From Apteryx mantelli (Eukaryota > Chordata > Aves > Apterygiformes > Apterygidae), in assembly GCF_036417845.1 (NCBI RefSeq), contig NC_089983.1, positions 19,993,207-20,057,206 on the forward strand: DNA of 64,000 nt, written 5' to 3'. Below the pieces are notes generated by a model that saw only the letters and a list, made by a program, of their open reading frames with translations, was not told the DNA's origin and ran no database searches. This document shows positions 52,284-64,000 of the stretch, in pieces. The position numbers were made by a program, and so were the translations under genes. How positions within the stretch are numbered: the first letter of the stretch is position 1; each line of letters opens with the position of its first letter.

Positions 52284-55200
52284 AATTTGAAGCCTGCTTA
52301 TCCCACAGGTTAAATTTTAAACTTCTGAAGACTATTGGTCTGAAAAGGTTATGTGTATTTGTGAGATAAAATGTATCTGTGGGCTGAAAGATGATGAGCT
52401 GCAGTGAAAGCACGTGCTGTTGTATGGTATGTTATTCGGGTTTACTAACCATTTGCTGATATTCAGATTAGCCAGCAAACTCTTAAATTCCAGGAGTTTA
52501 TAGGCTCATCAAATGGTAACTTAAGAACGTTGTTCTTTGAGAGAATTGTGAAACACTGTGCAACAGTTATTACAATGAATTACAATATACATACAGGCTA
52601 TTTGGGGCCTGTGTGTAAAGTCTGTTCTCCAGTTTGTTCTTTTCTTTCTACCCTCGCAGAAGAAAAAAGGAATGGATTTACTGTATCCTTATTATCTTCT
52701 ACCATAAGAAGATAAAATTAAATCTAATGGTTAGGGTTAACAGAGTGGTTCATGTTCTGACTTTCACTTCTTTGTTTACTGTGAAGCCATAGGGCTGGGA
52801 GCTGAGGGTTTTTAGGGTTTTTTGAGGGTCTTAGCCAAATGGTACATTTTTTTCTAAAACTAGTTTCCAGTGATTGTTTGTCAGAACTACCAGCTTATAC
52901 TTCTGGTCACAAAGAAAATAAAAATCAGAATGATTTTTCTTGATTTTGATTTCATTTCTTTTTAAGACAGCTAAATTAATTCTTCATCTTGATCTTGCTT
53001 TTCTTTCATGTTTTTGCTTGTGGAGGCTTAAGGACTGGAATTCCTTCTTGAAGTTTGGAAGATTTATAATTTTCTAAGTCATTTGTTTATTCAGTTTAAT
53101 GCAGCTCACAATGTAATGTAAATACCGGGACTCTGATGCTCCTAAGTACATGGATAGCATTGACTTGTAACTGTTTATCCAAATGGCAGAGCTAGCTTTA
53201 GGACATATGTCAACAGTCGGGCAACGCAAATAGCTAATAATCCCAAGCCATTCTGATATCTAGCAGATTGTGCAGTTTAGAACATGCTTAGGCCTGGTTC
53301 TCTTGGACTCTTTTTCAATAGGTAAAGGGGTTCTTTTTCCTCAGTCATCTACTATAAATATGATGGGGATTTGGCAAAAGATTTTTGAGCTAATGCAAGA
53401 TAAGCTGGTCTTGCCGCTTCACGTGTCCATAAAGGCAAGGCCTCTAATACCGATGAGCCTAGCCTAAGATTCTCACCTTGATCTGAGAAGACAACAACAA
53501 ATAGTATAACACAACTACAGTTAAAGTAAGTTTAATAAAAGAAATTGTTTATGAGGCTGGTATCCTCTGTTAAACCAAAAAACTGAGCTAGTATTGTCAG
53601 TTTGATTAGGAATAGCAGTCAAATTTTCAGGAAAACGTAGAGATGTTGGAGGGAAAAAGGCAACAGCTGTGTAACCTTTGGGTTATTGCAGGTGATACAC
53701 AATTACAATAATTACATTAATATTTTTTGTGTGATATGACACAATCTCTTCAGGCATCTGAAAGGTTTCCCCCAAGTCTTAATGAACTAAATATATCCTG
53801 TTTTTCTAAGGATGATGTAGGGGTGTTTGCCATTCTTCATCTGTAGCTCTTCTATACATTTTTGTAGCCCAGTAATAGATTTGGAGCTGGGAGAAATTGC
53901 AGATATGGCCTTTAGCCTTACCTATTCATGTACTATAGTCTGAAGGACATGAAATGTTTCCTGAAAATGCTTCCTCCGTCTGTTCTAGCTTACAATGATT
54001 TTCTTAGTTTTTCTTTTTTTCCCTCTTCTTTCTGTGGGAAACGTGTAGAAGCCTGCTACCAGACAGCTCTGATTTTGAATATGGAATTGTCTTCACACAA
54101 AGTGCCTGAAGGCAATGTTTTTCTTTCAACCCAACTAAATATGTAATGAGTTTTCCAGCACCTGTGGTAATATGTTCACTGTTGTATTATGAAGAGCCTG
54201 ACATGCTTGCAAAATTCAGGTTTTCTTAGTCTTTGAAATTTCTGGTGTGTCATGTGCGATTAAAGCTGAAATTGTGTGTTGTGCCAGTGCTTTAGTCGCT
54301 TCTTAATCAGAGAAACTGTCTGCAGAAAGAAGTGTTGCTAACATGTACTGTTTGGTCTGGACATGAACACCTGCCTTTTGTTATCTAGTCAAAAGAAAAG
54401 ATTTGGTGAAATCTTAAACAGGCTGGTATGTATATTACTTGGGCTATATCAGAATATTAAGAAGGACGGAACAGAGTTTAGAAAAAAACCTACACAGATT
54501 ACAATTCCCTTTGATCCAAATTGGCTCGAAATTACAAAGAATCTGTATAGAACAATGCCAACATTTTAAGAGGCTGGTGGCAAGATATGTTCAAAGAGAA
54601 CTCCTGAGCTGAAAAAAGTGTTTGTGTCTCTATGTTCTGTAAATGTTACAGCACGATGTTTGCTATGCCAGGATTCCCCTGCCAAAGTGGGCTGACTGGA
54701 GTACAAGCCGACAGAAAGTATACTTTGTTTTTTTGCTTGAGGAGTATTCATTCTGAGTCATAATCCTTTTGAACTTTCTCATCATAGTAAAATATCATCC
54801 CCTTTCCAAAGCAGTCTATGTACACTAATGGGTTAAACCTGAGTTGTTTAGTGCATTTAAGAATGTTACACTGCTAATAGGTAGGGAAATGGAAGCATAG
54901 GGTGATTAGATATGTATTTCCAAATGTATGCTAATTCTGAATGTTCACCTCAAACACTTGGCTATCTAGGCCTTGCATTCACAGGTTTATTCACACAATC
55001 ACTTTTTGAATAAGGATGTTTCACAGTGAGCCCTAGACACCTGTTTTACACCAGGAATTTTTTATTGTATAGCTCAGTTGCTAAAGAATGTCTTGCTTGG
55101 AAAAAGACTATTGCATTGATCTTCGTATGCTGTCCTACTTGGAAGAAGGTGCTTTTGTTAACAGATATGATTAAGATGGATGCTATTTTGCTATTTGCTT

Positions 55201-58200
55201 TCATTGTTTGTTACCAGATGTGCATTTGGGATTTAAGTTATTGCCCTTAAGATATTCTGAAGAAAAATTATGTTCTGAATGAAGTGATAGCACTGTTTGT
55301 ACCTTACTGGCTGGCTCGCCTGCCTTGGTACCTCATCACATGTTTCCCTAGGGAGTATTCTTTTTGGAGAGAGCTGCCAGTAATGAATTAGGCCTGTTTT
55401 CCATATTGACTATAAATAGTACATAATTACTTAAATTCAGCCAACCATAGCAATGAGGTGCATATAGAAAATTTACTTCACAGAGGGATTTTACAAGCTT
55501 GCACTGCAGTTAAATTGAAATTACATAGTTATTTGTGGGAATTGTTATACCCTGTGCTGTGCCTTCCTCTAGTTTTGTGCCATGAGAGAGACATATCATC
55601 TGAATGAGCACTTCTGTGAGGTTGGCCATTTGAATATTTTATTATTTGCAATATTATTGGATAATAATAATGGCTTCATGTTGCTAATTAGATACCTTTA
55701 CAATAATGTTCATTTCCCAAACAGGAATTTTAGCACAAATTTATTCTTTGATATTTTTAGTTCAGCCAGTCAAGACATTCATCTATTCATATGGCTCTGT
55801 ATTTATAAAAAATCTCCAGCTCCAGACTCAGATCTGAATCTATTACTCAGGCCTCCATTAAGGGCAGGTGGATTCAGAAGGGATAGTTTCTCTGCAGTGT
55901 ATGGGCAGGAGATGATGGAGGGAGCTTCACTCTGGAAAGCTGACATTTAGGACAGTGCAGCAGGATTCACTTCTGACTGGATATCTCCACTGCAGATTTG
56001 CTTTTTTCTTAGGGCATGAAGCACATTTTGGGCAGAGATTTCACTTTTATTTAACTAAGAATATTAGATTTCCTCCTTCATTCCATATGCCCATTTTCCA
56101 TGTTCAAAGCAACGCAACCAGCCAGCACTCTGTTCTGGTTGCTTTCTCATGCCTAGCATGTGTTCAGCTCTGTCTCTAGGTCTCACCTCCTGGCGCTGGT
56201 CCAAACTAGGAATTCCCAAGTTCCTAATTTCTCACTTATGCCAAAGTTCTTTTTATTTTAGGCATTCTCCTTATTTTGAGGGGAAAAAAGGGAAAGCTGG
56301 TTTATTTAATATTTACCAATTACCATTTGTGGAACAAACAATTAGAAAACCAATTATTTATTGACAGCCCTTATTATGATTGAGTTTATTTCTGCATTTG
56401 AAAAGTTCAGAAAATATCTCAATTTTTCTTGTCATCCTCAGTAGATTAGCATAACGGAAACAAAGTGGTTATTTTCAAATGAATATTTCAAACAGCGGGA
56501 TTTTATTTTCACAACTAAGCTGACTGTGAAATGGAAACTTAACTAGGATTCTTGTACAACTTGGCACTGCCCTACCAAACTTAAATACTTCACCTATAGC
56601 GGAAATATTTTTCATGTAGTAGAGACTGAAATAGTTTGAGATAGAGACACTTGTGCAGATGCTGTAGTTAACTATTTAACTGAGATGGTAAGCATTTTAT
56701 TTGAATGCAATATTAACAGGTTTGTTTACACAAGAAAAATTTTGGCTGTGAAAATGAGGACTGAAACATGCTTATTTCTTAATGCAACTCTCAGGAGGCT
56801 CACATATTTTACTTATTTTTCCTGTGGTCTGCAGTGTATAATGTAAGTTCAGAGCTTGGGAATAGTGTTAGAGAAAATTGCTTGGAAATTGAAGTCCCTT
56901 TCACCTGAAGAGATTGTTTCTGCAGTCAGCGCTGAGATGCAGGAGCAGTTTCTCTTCCAAAGGCTACATCAAGGCAGTTGCTGTATGTAACTAGCTTGTG
57001 CCGCTCTTTTAGGCTGGTACCTTTAAATGCCAAGTGCGTCTTTGTTTTTTCTGAATTCAGCACCAAACCAGGGAAATAACGGCAATTCACCGTTTATTTA
57101 CTTCAGCTTTCATAAAAAGAGGCCTATCCCAGGCTCTAGGCAACCTGCCATCAATTATCCACACAATTCGTAATGATAAAAGCAAAAAAGCAGCAAGCCA
57201 TACCCACGTTTGCCAGCTGCTTAGCTTAGGGAAAATGAAATCATCCAGCCCCTCACAGTCCCTTAGGCCCTGCAACTTAGACCCTATCAAACATTTGTTC
57301 CAGAAACAGGCTGTGTGTCTGCTGGAGTTAAAAATGTACATATTAATATGTTCCAACAGTTCATGAAATTTCCTAGTTTAGAAAGTTGGCTGTGCCAAGC
57401 TCTTCTTCTATAGATTATAATTTCCTTTCTAAAGAGAGAAGAAGCATCTGGTCCTACTCAGTCCCCAGGGCAGTATTCCTCCTCCACGTCAGCAAGTTGA
57501 AACTTCAGTGTGAGTAGCCAGGGTCAGCTGTGGACTGCCCGCAATCTTACTATTAAACAAACCATGAGTTTTGGATCTGAACCAACCTCCCAGAACTGAA
57601 CACGCTGAAACATTTGAAAAGTTCTGTTTCTAAACCAGAACTCAGTTGCAAAAGATCATCAATGCAGGCTACAAACATTTCCCTATGCACTCTGAGACTC
57701 ATGCACAAAACCCCTCTCTCAGCATAGCTAGCATTAAAAATTCAATAAATGGTGTGGTCTGCTTTCATTTATCTATGCAAAGGACAAGGGAATAGGTTGC
57801 GTTTAACTTTTTGAGATCAGAATTGAACTGGCAATTTAGAATTATCTCAGTTTATTTACAAATGTTTAATTATAACTTCCATCCTCTGCCTTTCTCCCAT
57901 GATAGAAATTTAAAAGTAATGAAATTTCTGCCAAAGGCCATACTTTAAATGTGATAATATAAATTGATGCTATATTTGGGAAGAATGATAGATTATTAAT
58001 TTGGGAGGGAGAATGTGGTGTTATCTACTTCCAGTCCTGGTTCTGGATCCTTGGTTCTTTCTAGTGTGTTGTTCTTTTGACCTTGCTAAGAGAAAGTACC
58101 ATAACATTATTGTTGGCAAATTAACCCAGGGATTGGTGGCTATTAGTGTGGTAGGGTTGATGGAAATATAAAAACAGGACTCTGCATATGTTAATCACGG

Positions 58201-58260
58201 AGAATAGAACAAAATGCTTCCAGTGGAGAAAAGCTGTCTGCTGAGCTTATTGCCTTTTAA

Positions 58261-58281
58261 AAAATAAATAAATAAATAAAA
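58261..58281 (+). repeat. AAAT tetranucleotide repeat
   Basis: About five AAAT units. Confidence 0.85.
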
Positions 58282-58559
58282 GAAAGCCTGAGTTTGCTGA
58301 TTTTCAAGATGCTGTGTTTGAGGCCTAACTTTCATCCAACCCATTTCTGAAAAGTTTGGTTGAGCAGTAATTAAACCGATCACTTTTATAGTGGAGTTTT
58401 GGGGTTATTTGCCAACACTGAATATTTTTGCAGTATTTTTTCCCTGTGATTACAATGTCATAGTCAGGTACCTGATATATGAAAAAAATTCTCTATTAAG
58501 TCAGATAATTTGAATTATTTCATGACATTTCTGTTTGGAAGAAGCAGATCTTGGAACAG

Positions 58560-58640
58560 CTCTTCAGCTGGTGTAAATTACAGTGGTTCCATTACTTCAG
58601 CGGAATAACTTGCAATAGCCAAAGATCTGCAACATTATCC
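58560..58640. mobile_element. Ancient amniote retroposon fragment within intron 1
   Basis: It reads 'cttcagctggtgtaaatta', then 'gtggttccattacttcagcggaata', then 'ccaaagatctg'. This parallels the reptile repeat phrase 'tcagctggtgtaaatcagcatagctccattgacttcaatgg', ending in 'gatctggcc'. The original family has a self-complementary layout, so strand is left open. Confidence 0.55.
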
Positions 58641-58956
58641 AGAGATCAGGTGTGCCACATGATTTTTTTCCTGTTGTCCGTAAAATCTTAATGTATGTAT
58701 AAACAGTCTGGAGGGTTTCTAGTGTAGTGCTGGTCCGTTCATTTTGGTATGCATTTTTAAAGCTAATCATATTCAGCCATTATGCAGTGTATTATCCTTG
58801 CTAATGCTGACCTTGTGTGCAAAGTACACCAGTAAATTTGGATTTATTCCCTAACCTTCAGGCTGTAATTTGGTGGTACATGAAACTCACGCAACATGCA
58901 CACTTTTAAACAGGAAAAACAGCAAATAAAAGTGTAACGATTCATTGTCTGCTACT

Positions 58957-59020
58957 TATTCAGCCCTGATCCAGCATAGCCCTGAAGTATGTGAATTAAA
59001 GCCTGGATTAGGGCCTCACT
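58957..59020. mobile_element. Ancient amniote retroposon fragment within intron 1
   Basis: 'cagccctgatccagcatagccctgaagtatgtgaattaa' matches the widespread sauropsid repeat phrase 'ccctgatccagcaaagcacttaagcatgtgcttaa'. It probably belongs to the same set of old insertions as the flanking fragments. Confidence 0.5.
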
Positions 59021-59313
59021 CGGTTGTTGGGATGTTGGTATTGACAAGTTTCACAGTTCTTCCTGTTCCAGTTGTTGAGTATGAACGAGACTGGTTTTTC
59101 TCTCTAGGGTGAGAAACTGGGCCCAGCTTTGACCCTGTGCCAGTGTTCAGTTGATGCTCTTTCAGACTTCATGTTTAATGTTACACATGAAAACGGCTGG
59201 GTTTAGAGTGTTATGAAGTTTGCATCAGAGGTAAAGACTATGAGCAATGAAACAAGCAGGTCTCGCCGTGCTAATGCCTAATTTGTATCAGATTGCATAC
59301 TGTTTCCACTGAT

Positions 59314-59424
59314 GCTACTGTAAACTCTTTGAGAATGGACCAGATCTTTTTGCTTGATCATTCAGGGGTTAGGTCCTCACTGGGGCTCAAGCTGTTGCTG
59401 TAAAATAGATTCAAGAATAATACC
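59314..59424 (+). mobile_element. L2/MIR-like retroposon tail within intron 1
   Basis: 'tactgtaaactctttgagaatggaccagatctttttg' is followed by 'ggtcctcactggggct' and then an A-rich end near 'gtaaaatagattcaagaataat'. The order matches the tail of ancient LINE/SINE copies ('gactgtaaactctttggggcagggac...', '...tcctggtcc..gactggggct', 'aatacaaataataa'). The copy is diverged and non-coding. Confidence 0.6.
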
Positions 59425-61590
59425 AACAGGGTAATTTCTATTTGAAAGTATCTTTAGAAGGCTGGTGTGTGTCCTCCTGACTGAAATATTTTTAAAGGTT
59501 TTATTATTTACATAAAGCATTGGGATGCCATCAAGTTGATGTTCTAGTAAAATGGGTAAAATTAAGCAAGTGATCTATGTCTGCAAAAAACCACACAGTT
59601 CTTTCCTGCACTTTGTCAGTCTTTTTGTCCTCTTTAATTCTATTTCCCTCTGTCTTTTAAAGCTTATTCATGAAAAGAATTAAAGGGTAATCCTTGTTTA
59701 GAAAATGAAGATTTGCTTTAAATGTTGTCCAAACCCTTTTAATTTCAGTATGTAGTTGGTTTAAAAATACTGAGTTTGAACAGAATAGGGTGGGTGAAAC
59801 ACTGAAACTGTGAAGAATGTATGAAGGAATTTGTGTATGCATATGTGGGACAAAAGTAAGAAAGGCTTATTATGTTGATGAATTAGTATTAGGGTGTATA
59901 ATTCAAAAAAAAATGCAGGACACTTGTGAATGTTGGAATAGTGAGATGTTGATATTTCTTTTCTTTCCTAGCTTTTATTGGAACATTTAGGAATAATTTA
60001 TGCTTAAAGAATTCTTTGTGTTGTGGTCAAATTGCTATATTTCCAAACAAGAAGCAGAAGATGGTATAAAAATAACTTCATTTGTTTTGAAAAACAAAAT
60101 TTGTCATTTCAACAAGCTTTATTTACTAGCAAAAATGCATTTAGGCATCAGGCTTTTTACCACTGGGAAAATTCTTAACCGATTTCCGTGTCAAAGTATT
60201 TCTCAAAGCAATAAAAAAAGCACCCACCCACCCTGCCACAAACTCTGTAACTGCTGTCCCATAAAGCCAGGCAGATTAGCGTCCTTACTAGAGCACTAGC
60301 ATGGATGTTTCCAGTGCTGTTGACTTGATTTGAAAATTAATGTAGATGGGAGAAAAGGGACACAGGGCCAAGGAATTCACAAGTGAAACTGGAGCAAGGG
60401 AAGAGTTAAGTAAGTCCCATGTTGGGAGGAGGCATTTGCTGTTCTACTCTTTCTTTGCCTTGCAGTATTATAGGCCAGCACTGAAATGGAAAGAAAACAA
60501 AACAAAACAAAAAAACCCCCAGAAGTATACCCTTCCTTCAGCCTTGCTGTATAATCAGCACACATTTCTAAAAAAGCTTATTGTTTTTTATTTTGTTTTA
60601 GTACTTTCACTTTCTGTGGGATTTAATGTTTACTCAAAGCTAAGTAATGTTGTTTAGTATTAGTTATTAGTTAATAATGTATCTTGTGTTCCAAAACAAA
60701 AAATACCCAAACAAATGTATACAGTTTATTAATGGCCTGACCTACTTTTGCAGTTAACGGATTGTCATAGTGAGATGAGATATGATTTTGTCTCTAAGTA
60801 ACCCTCTTCAGTTACTTCATGAATGTACATGATTTAGACTGTTAGAATATATTTCATTTTATTGTCCATCTAAACTTCAAGATCTTATTGTGCATTTAGC
60901 ATTCTCTTTTTCCCCAATTGACAAGTTTAACAGTAGTATTTAGTCTGCATTGAGTAGTTGCTAGAGTAGTTTGGCAAGATAGAAGTAGGACACTGAAATA
61001 AGCTTTCTAAAATTCAGTTCGGACAAGCATTTCGTATGGTTGCATTAGATTTGGAAATAAGTGTAATCCAAATAATTTGTAGGCAGTATGGAGAGGCAGG
61101 AAACAGTGTTAATCTATGATGTTTATTTTTATAATTATGGATTAAAGCAGAGTCTCATACGGCTGATATGTTGAAGCTGGGAAGACATCTATTTGATAAT
61201 ACTTAATATCTTGGTATCACATCAGTTTCAATGATATCAATATGGACTATGTTTCTTAATTGTAATTAAGGTTTATTTTGTAGCATGTATTATTTTTAAG
61301 GTGAAATGTGAATGATGATTTACATTTAAAATTGCATGAGATAGGAAAGATGTACAACATTCATTCTAAAAAATGTCAATCCTGAAGAAGTTAAATGAGT
61401 AATCTAAAGATGGAATTACTTCGTCCAAGTTCAGTATTTTGTTGCCTTTTTGTATATTATGCCCCTGCTTTTTCTTTTCCAGGGAACCAGATATTATCAC
61501 ACTATCAGTTAACTGAGGAGATAAGAAGTTACACCAATGTGTTAAATAAGATAGTATTTCTCTATCATGGATGTAGTGGCAATTTTCTTT

Positions 61591-61612
61591 AAAAAAAAAA
61601 AAAAAAAAAAAA
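61591..61612 (+). repeat. A homopolymer (22 bases)
   Basis: The A run begins immediately after the stop codon region of a 65-codon plus-strand frame that starts near 61395. No polyadenylation signal is seen just before it, so retroposition is not supported. Confidence 0.85.
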
Positions 61613-64000
61613 GTTGACTTTCACTTCCTGCATCCTTTTTAATGAATTCAAAGTAAAAAGTTGGGAAAGAGGGTGGTTGCTTTTGTTTATCTACTTATTT
61701 ATTGTTAGTGCTAATTGGAAGGACATCCTTGAACTCAGGTGCTAGAATTTTGAGAATTTAGAATGGAGAATTCTAAAAATGAATGTAGAGAGCGTAGCTC
61801 TCCATTTGCAAACATTTCTGAATTTAGGCCTGTTCATGACTAGTAAAAAGACCACAGGTTCTGGCTTGTATTGCCAGACCGTCAAGATAAATGTTTAATT
61901 TCAAAAATAAAACTAAATAAAAGTGCTTTCCCATCATAAGTGATCATTTCTGGTTATGATCAAGGCAGTGTAAATAACTGTATTTGCAGCAGTTGATTCA
62001 CTTTTCATGATTATGCTGACAAAACTTGAATATTGAGAATTCACATTTTTCTTATGGTTATTGGTGGGGGGAGGCTAATGATGATCAGACAAAGGTTTAT
62101 AGAGTAGAAGAAAGAAACAAAACTTACTATGTATTATTTAAGAGTAAAATCTGTTCATAAAGTTTGCATATTAAGACACAAAACCAGGTTCAGAATATAT
62201 GTGTGCAAGTATGAAAACAGTGGTTTCAGCCAAGACTAAAACTAAGCAGCTTTGAGACAGTCAGAAGCTATTTGTTAACTGAAACAAACATGGCAGAGGA
62301 TGAAGTATCCCCATAGAAGAACCACTTTCAGGAAAGGCAAAGTACAAGACACTTGTACCTAGCATCTTTATTTGGACCTAATGGCATGAGAAGAAATCAG
62401 AATAACTAGTGCATTTGCTTAGCAGCTGTCTTCTGGCAATCTCAGGCTTTAATTTGTTGAGCGTGACAAACTATGACATGCAGTGTGTCACAAAGACTTT
62501 TGGCTGGAAAGAGCATGTATTGTTTTCTTTCTAACAACACTGGAATAAAAAGATATATGTGGAGTATTTTGGATAAGAATTGGTGGATTTTTTTTCTAGA
62601 GGGTGAAAGGGTAAGTGGCTGGTGTTGAGTTCTTAAAGTACTGATGATGTTAATGTTATTGGTGATGTAGTTGTATTTGTAGTTAATAGATAGACATCTC
62701 ACTTAAAAATCTCTAAAACACTTTAAAAAGTGGGTGGTAAAATTTACTCAGAAAATCTAACTTGCTGTTGTTTATCACTGCAGTGTAAATATTTTTTTAA
62801 TAGGCAATTAATCTATTTTAAAAATTATTTTCTTATTTATATATTAGATAAATTATTAAGTAACAGTGATATGACACAAGATTTATGAGACCTAAATTGG
62901 AACTAAAATGGGAGATTATAAAATGGCCAGATTCTGTAGTTACAAATTTTATGAAACCTAAAAAAGTAAGCTTGGTCCTCTAGTAAGATTTGCAGTGCCT
63001 TTGCTTTGCTTCCTGCCTCTTCAATGGAGTAGGGAAGGCTTTCCTGAGACATAGAAGTGGACTCTGTTCAGCTTGCTATTTCATTTAGACACATTTCACT
63101 TTGAAATCAGTGGAAAGTCAACCCTGTGTACGAATAAGAAGGACTGCATTACAGAGCAAGAAGGGAAAAAATAGGAAGAGATTGTCCCTTAACTGTTGCC
63201 ATATGTGTTCAACCATAGCTGTTGTCCTACAGTGCCACAGTTGTTCCCAAATGATACCTGATATGTGTATAGAGGTGTGAATAACGTCAGCATTCAAAGT
63301 AGAGAGTATAATTTAAGAATAAAAATTCAAATTGTTTGAAAAAAACAGTTCTCTAGGTTACTCAATGCCCTTTCTGGAGGATGAGAAGCACTAACAACTG
63401 GCAAACATGCTGTTTGCAAAAACACACACTTTTCCCAGTCAGTTTATGCAATGTAAATAAATTGAGAATCCACATTAGGATGAATATGCTAATGAATTTT
63501 GGAAAAGTAAAAACTACTACATGTAGCAGTGTTAATATAAAGTTAACACTGATGTTGATAGATGAGAAAATAGAAGCACGTGCTCATTTCCTTTTGCTTT
63601 TCTTCTCTCATAAGGGTTTTTAAGGCATAGACAGGAAGACTGATGAAATACAAGATTGCCTGTGGCAAATTTTGGGAACAAATTTGTTTACATGGAGCAG
63701 AACTGAGTGTCTTCTCACAACATGGGATTAGGCAAGAAATGTTGAAATAATCATTAACACCAAAAACAGTTTTGCTATCATGAAGTTAGGAAATTGAGCA
63801 AAACAATAGATTTCAGACTGATAATGAAAAATGCTCTCCAATTTTATAAAGGTATTAATTTACAAAATGTAAGTGTTAAACAGAATCTGGCTAGAGAAGC
63901 CAAAAAGATTTAGAGAGGATTTTATCTTTGTTAACTTAGTGCAGACTAAGGTCAAGTTTCTGAAAAGTGACCTCTACCTGGATGTTTAAGTGTCTAAAAA

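Larger units (their letters stand above)
38544..64000 (+). other. COL5A2: COL5A2 intron 1, 5' part (continues beyond the window)
   Basis: The intron opens with GTGAGT. I looked for the next exon, which should encode the VWC cysteines and a segment resembling DIWKPxPCQICVC, and saw no such frame up to 64,000. The large first intron of human COL5A2 makes this plausible. The stretch holds AT-rich unique sequence, a pyrimidine-rich tract near 39.06-39.14 kb, simple repeats (40.2, 42.4, 50.0, 52.3, 58.3 and 61.6 kb) and a cluster of old retroposon fragments at 58.56-59.42 kb. All open frames seen are short and lack recognisable domains. Confidence 0.8.

Noticed and set aside
54885..54955. 'ggtagggaaatggaagcatagggtgattag' as a MIR-like fragment
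   Set aside because: Only one short phrase agrees; flanking sequence does not continue the pattern.
55582..55950. 122-codon plus-strand frame as an exon
   Set aside because: Chance length inside COL5A2 intron 1, with no recognised domain and AT-driven composition.

Overview
This window is vertebrate nuclear DNA, most likely from a bird and at least from a sauropsid. It is AT-rich, has no recent interspersed repeats of mammalian type (no Alu, B1/B2 or young L1), and carries worn fragments of CR1 LINEs and of the older retroposons common in reptile and bird genomes. Only one gene can be identified with confidence: COL5A2, encoding the pro-alpha2 chain of type V collagen, on the + strand. Its first exon lies near 38.28-38.54 kb and encodes the signal peptide and the start of the mature N-terminus, ending at a consensus splice donor in phase 1.

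Layout: (1) 1 to about 38.1 kb is DNA upstream of COL5A2. No convincing gene was found there; it holds old retroposon remnants (14.4-14.7, 15.6-15.75, 27.13-27.17, 28.2-28.3 and 30.77-30.9 kb), simple repeats, G-rich tracts and hairpins. One 225-codon open frame on the minus strand (15.9-16.6 kb) is longer than expected but looks weakly protein-like. (2) 37.9-38.3 kb is the COL5A2 promoter region: a G-quadruplex-prone tract, a forkhead-type TGTTTAC next to the octamer ATCAATCA (the PBX/PREP/HOX-type site I recall from the human COL5A2 promoter), and a TATA-like TATTTAAA about 93 bp downstream of the octamer. (3) 38.28-38.54 kb is exon 1. Its leader has four short upstream ORFs and ends in a stem-loop that contains the start codon, in the same arrangement as the conserved 5' stem-loop of type I and III collagen mRNAs. 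(4) 38,544-64,000 is the start of intron 1. Exon 2, which should encode the cysteine-rich VWC domain, was not found, so the intron appears to run past the window end. The intron holds simple repeats and a cluster of ancient retroposon pieces at 58.5-59.4 kb.

The most interesting item is the COL5A2 leader, where the promoter octamer, TATA-like box, nested upstream ORFs and start-codon hairpin can all be read directly. The surrounding DNA is ordinary intergenic and intronic sequence. Names given to old repeats are family-level pattern matches from memory, not alignments.
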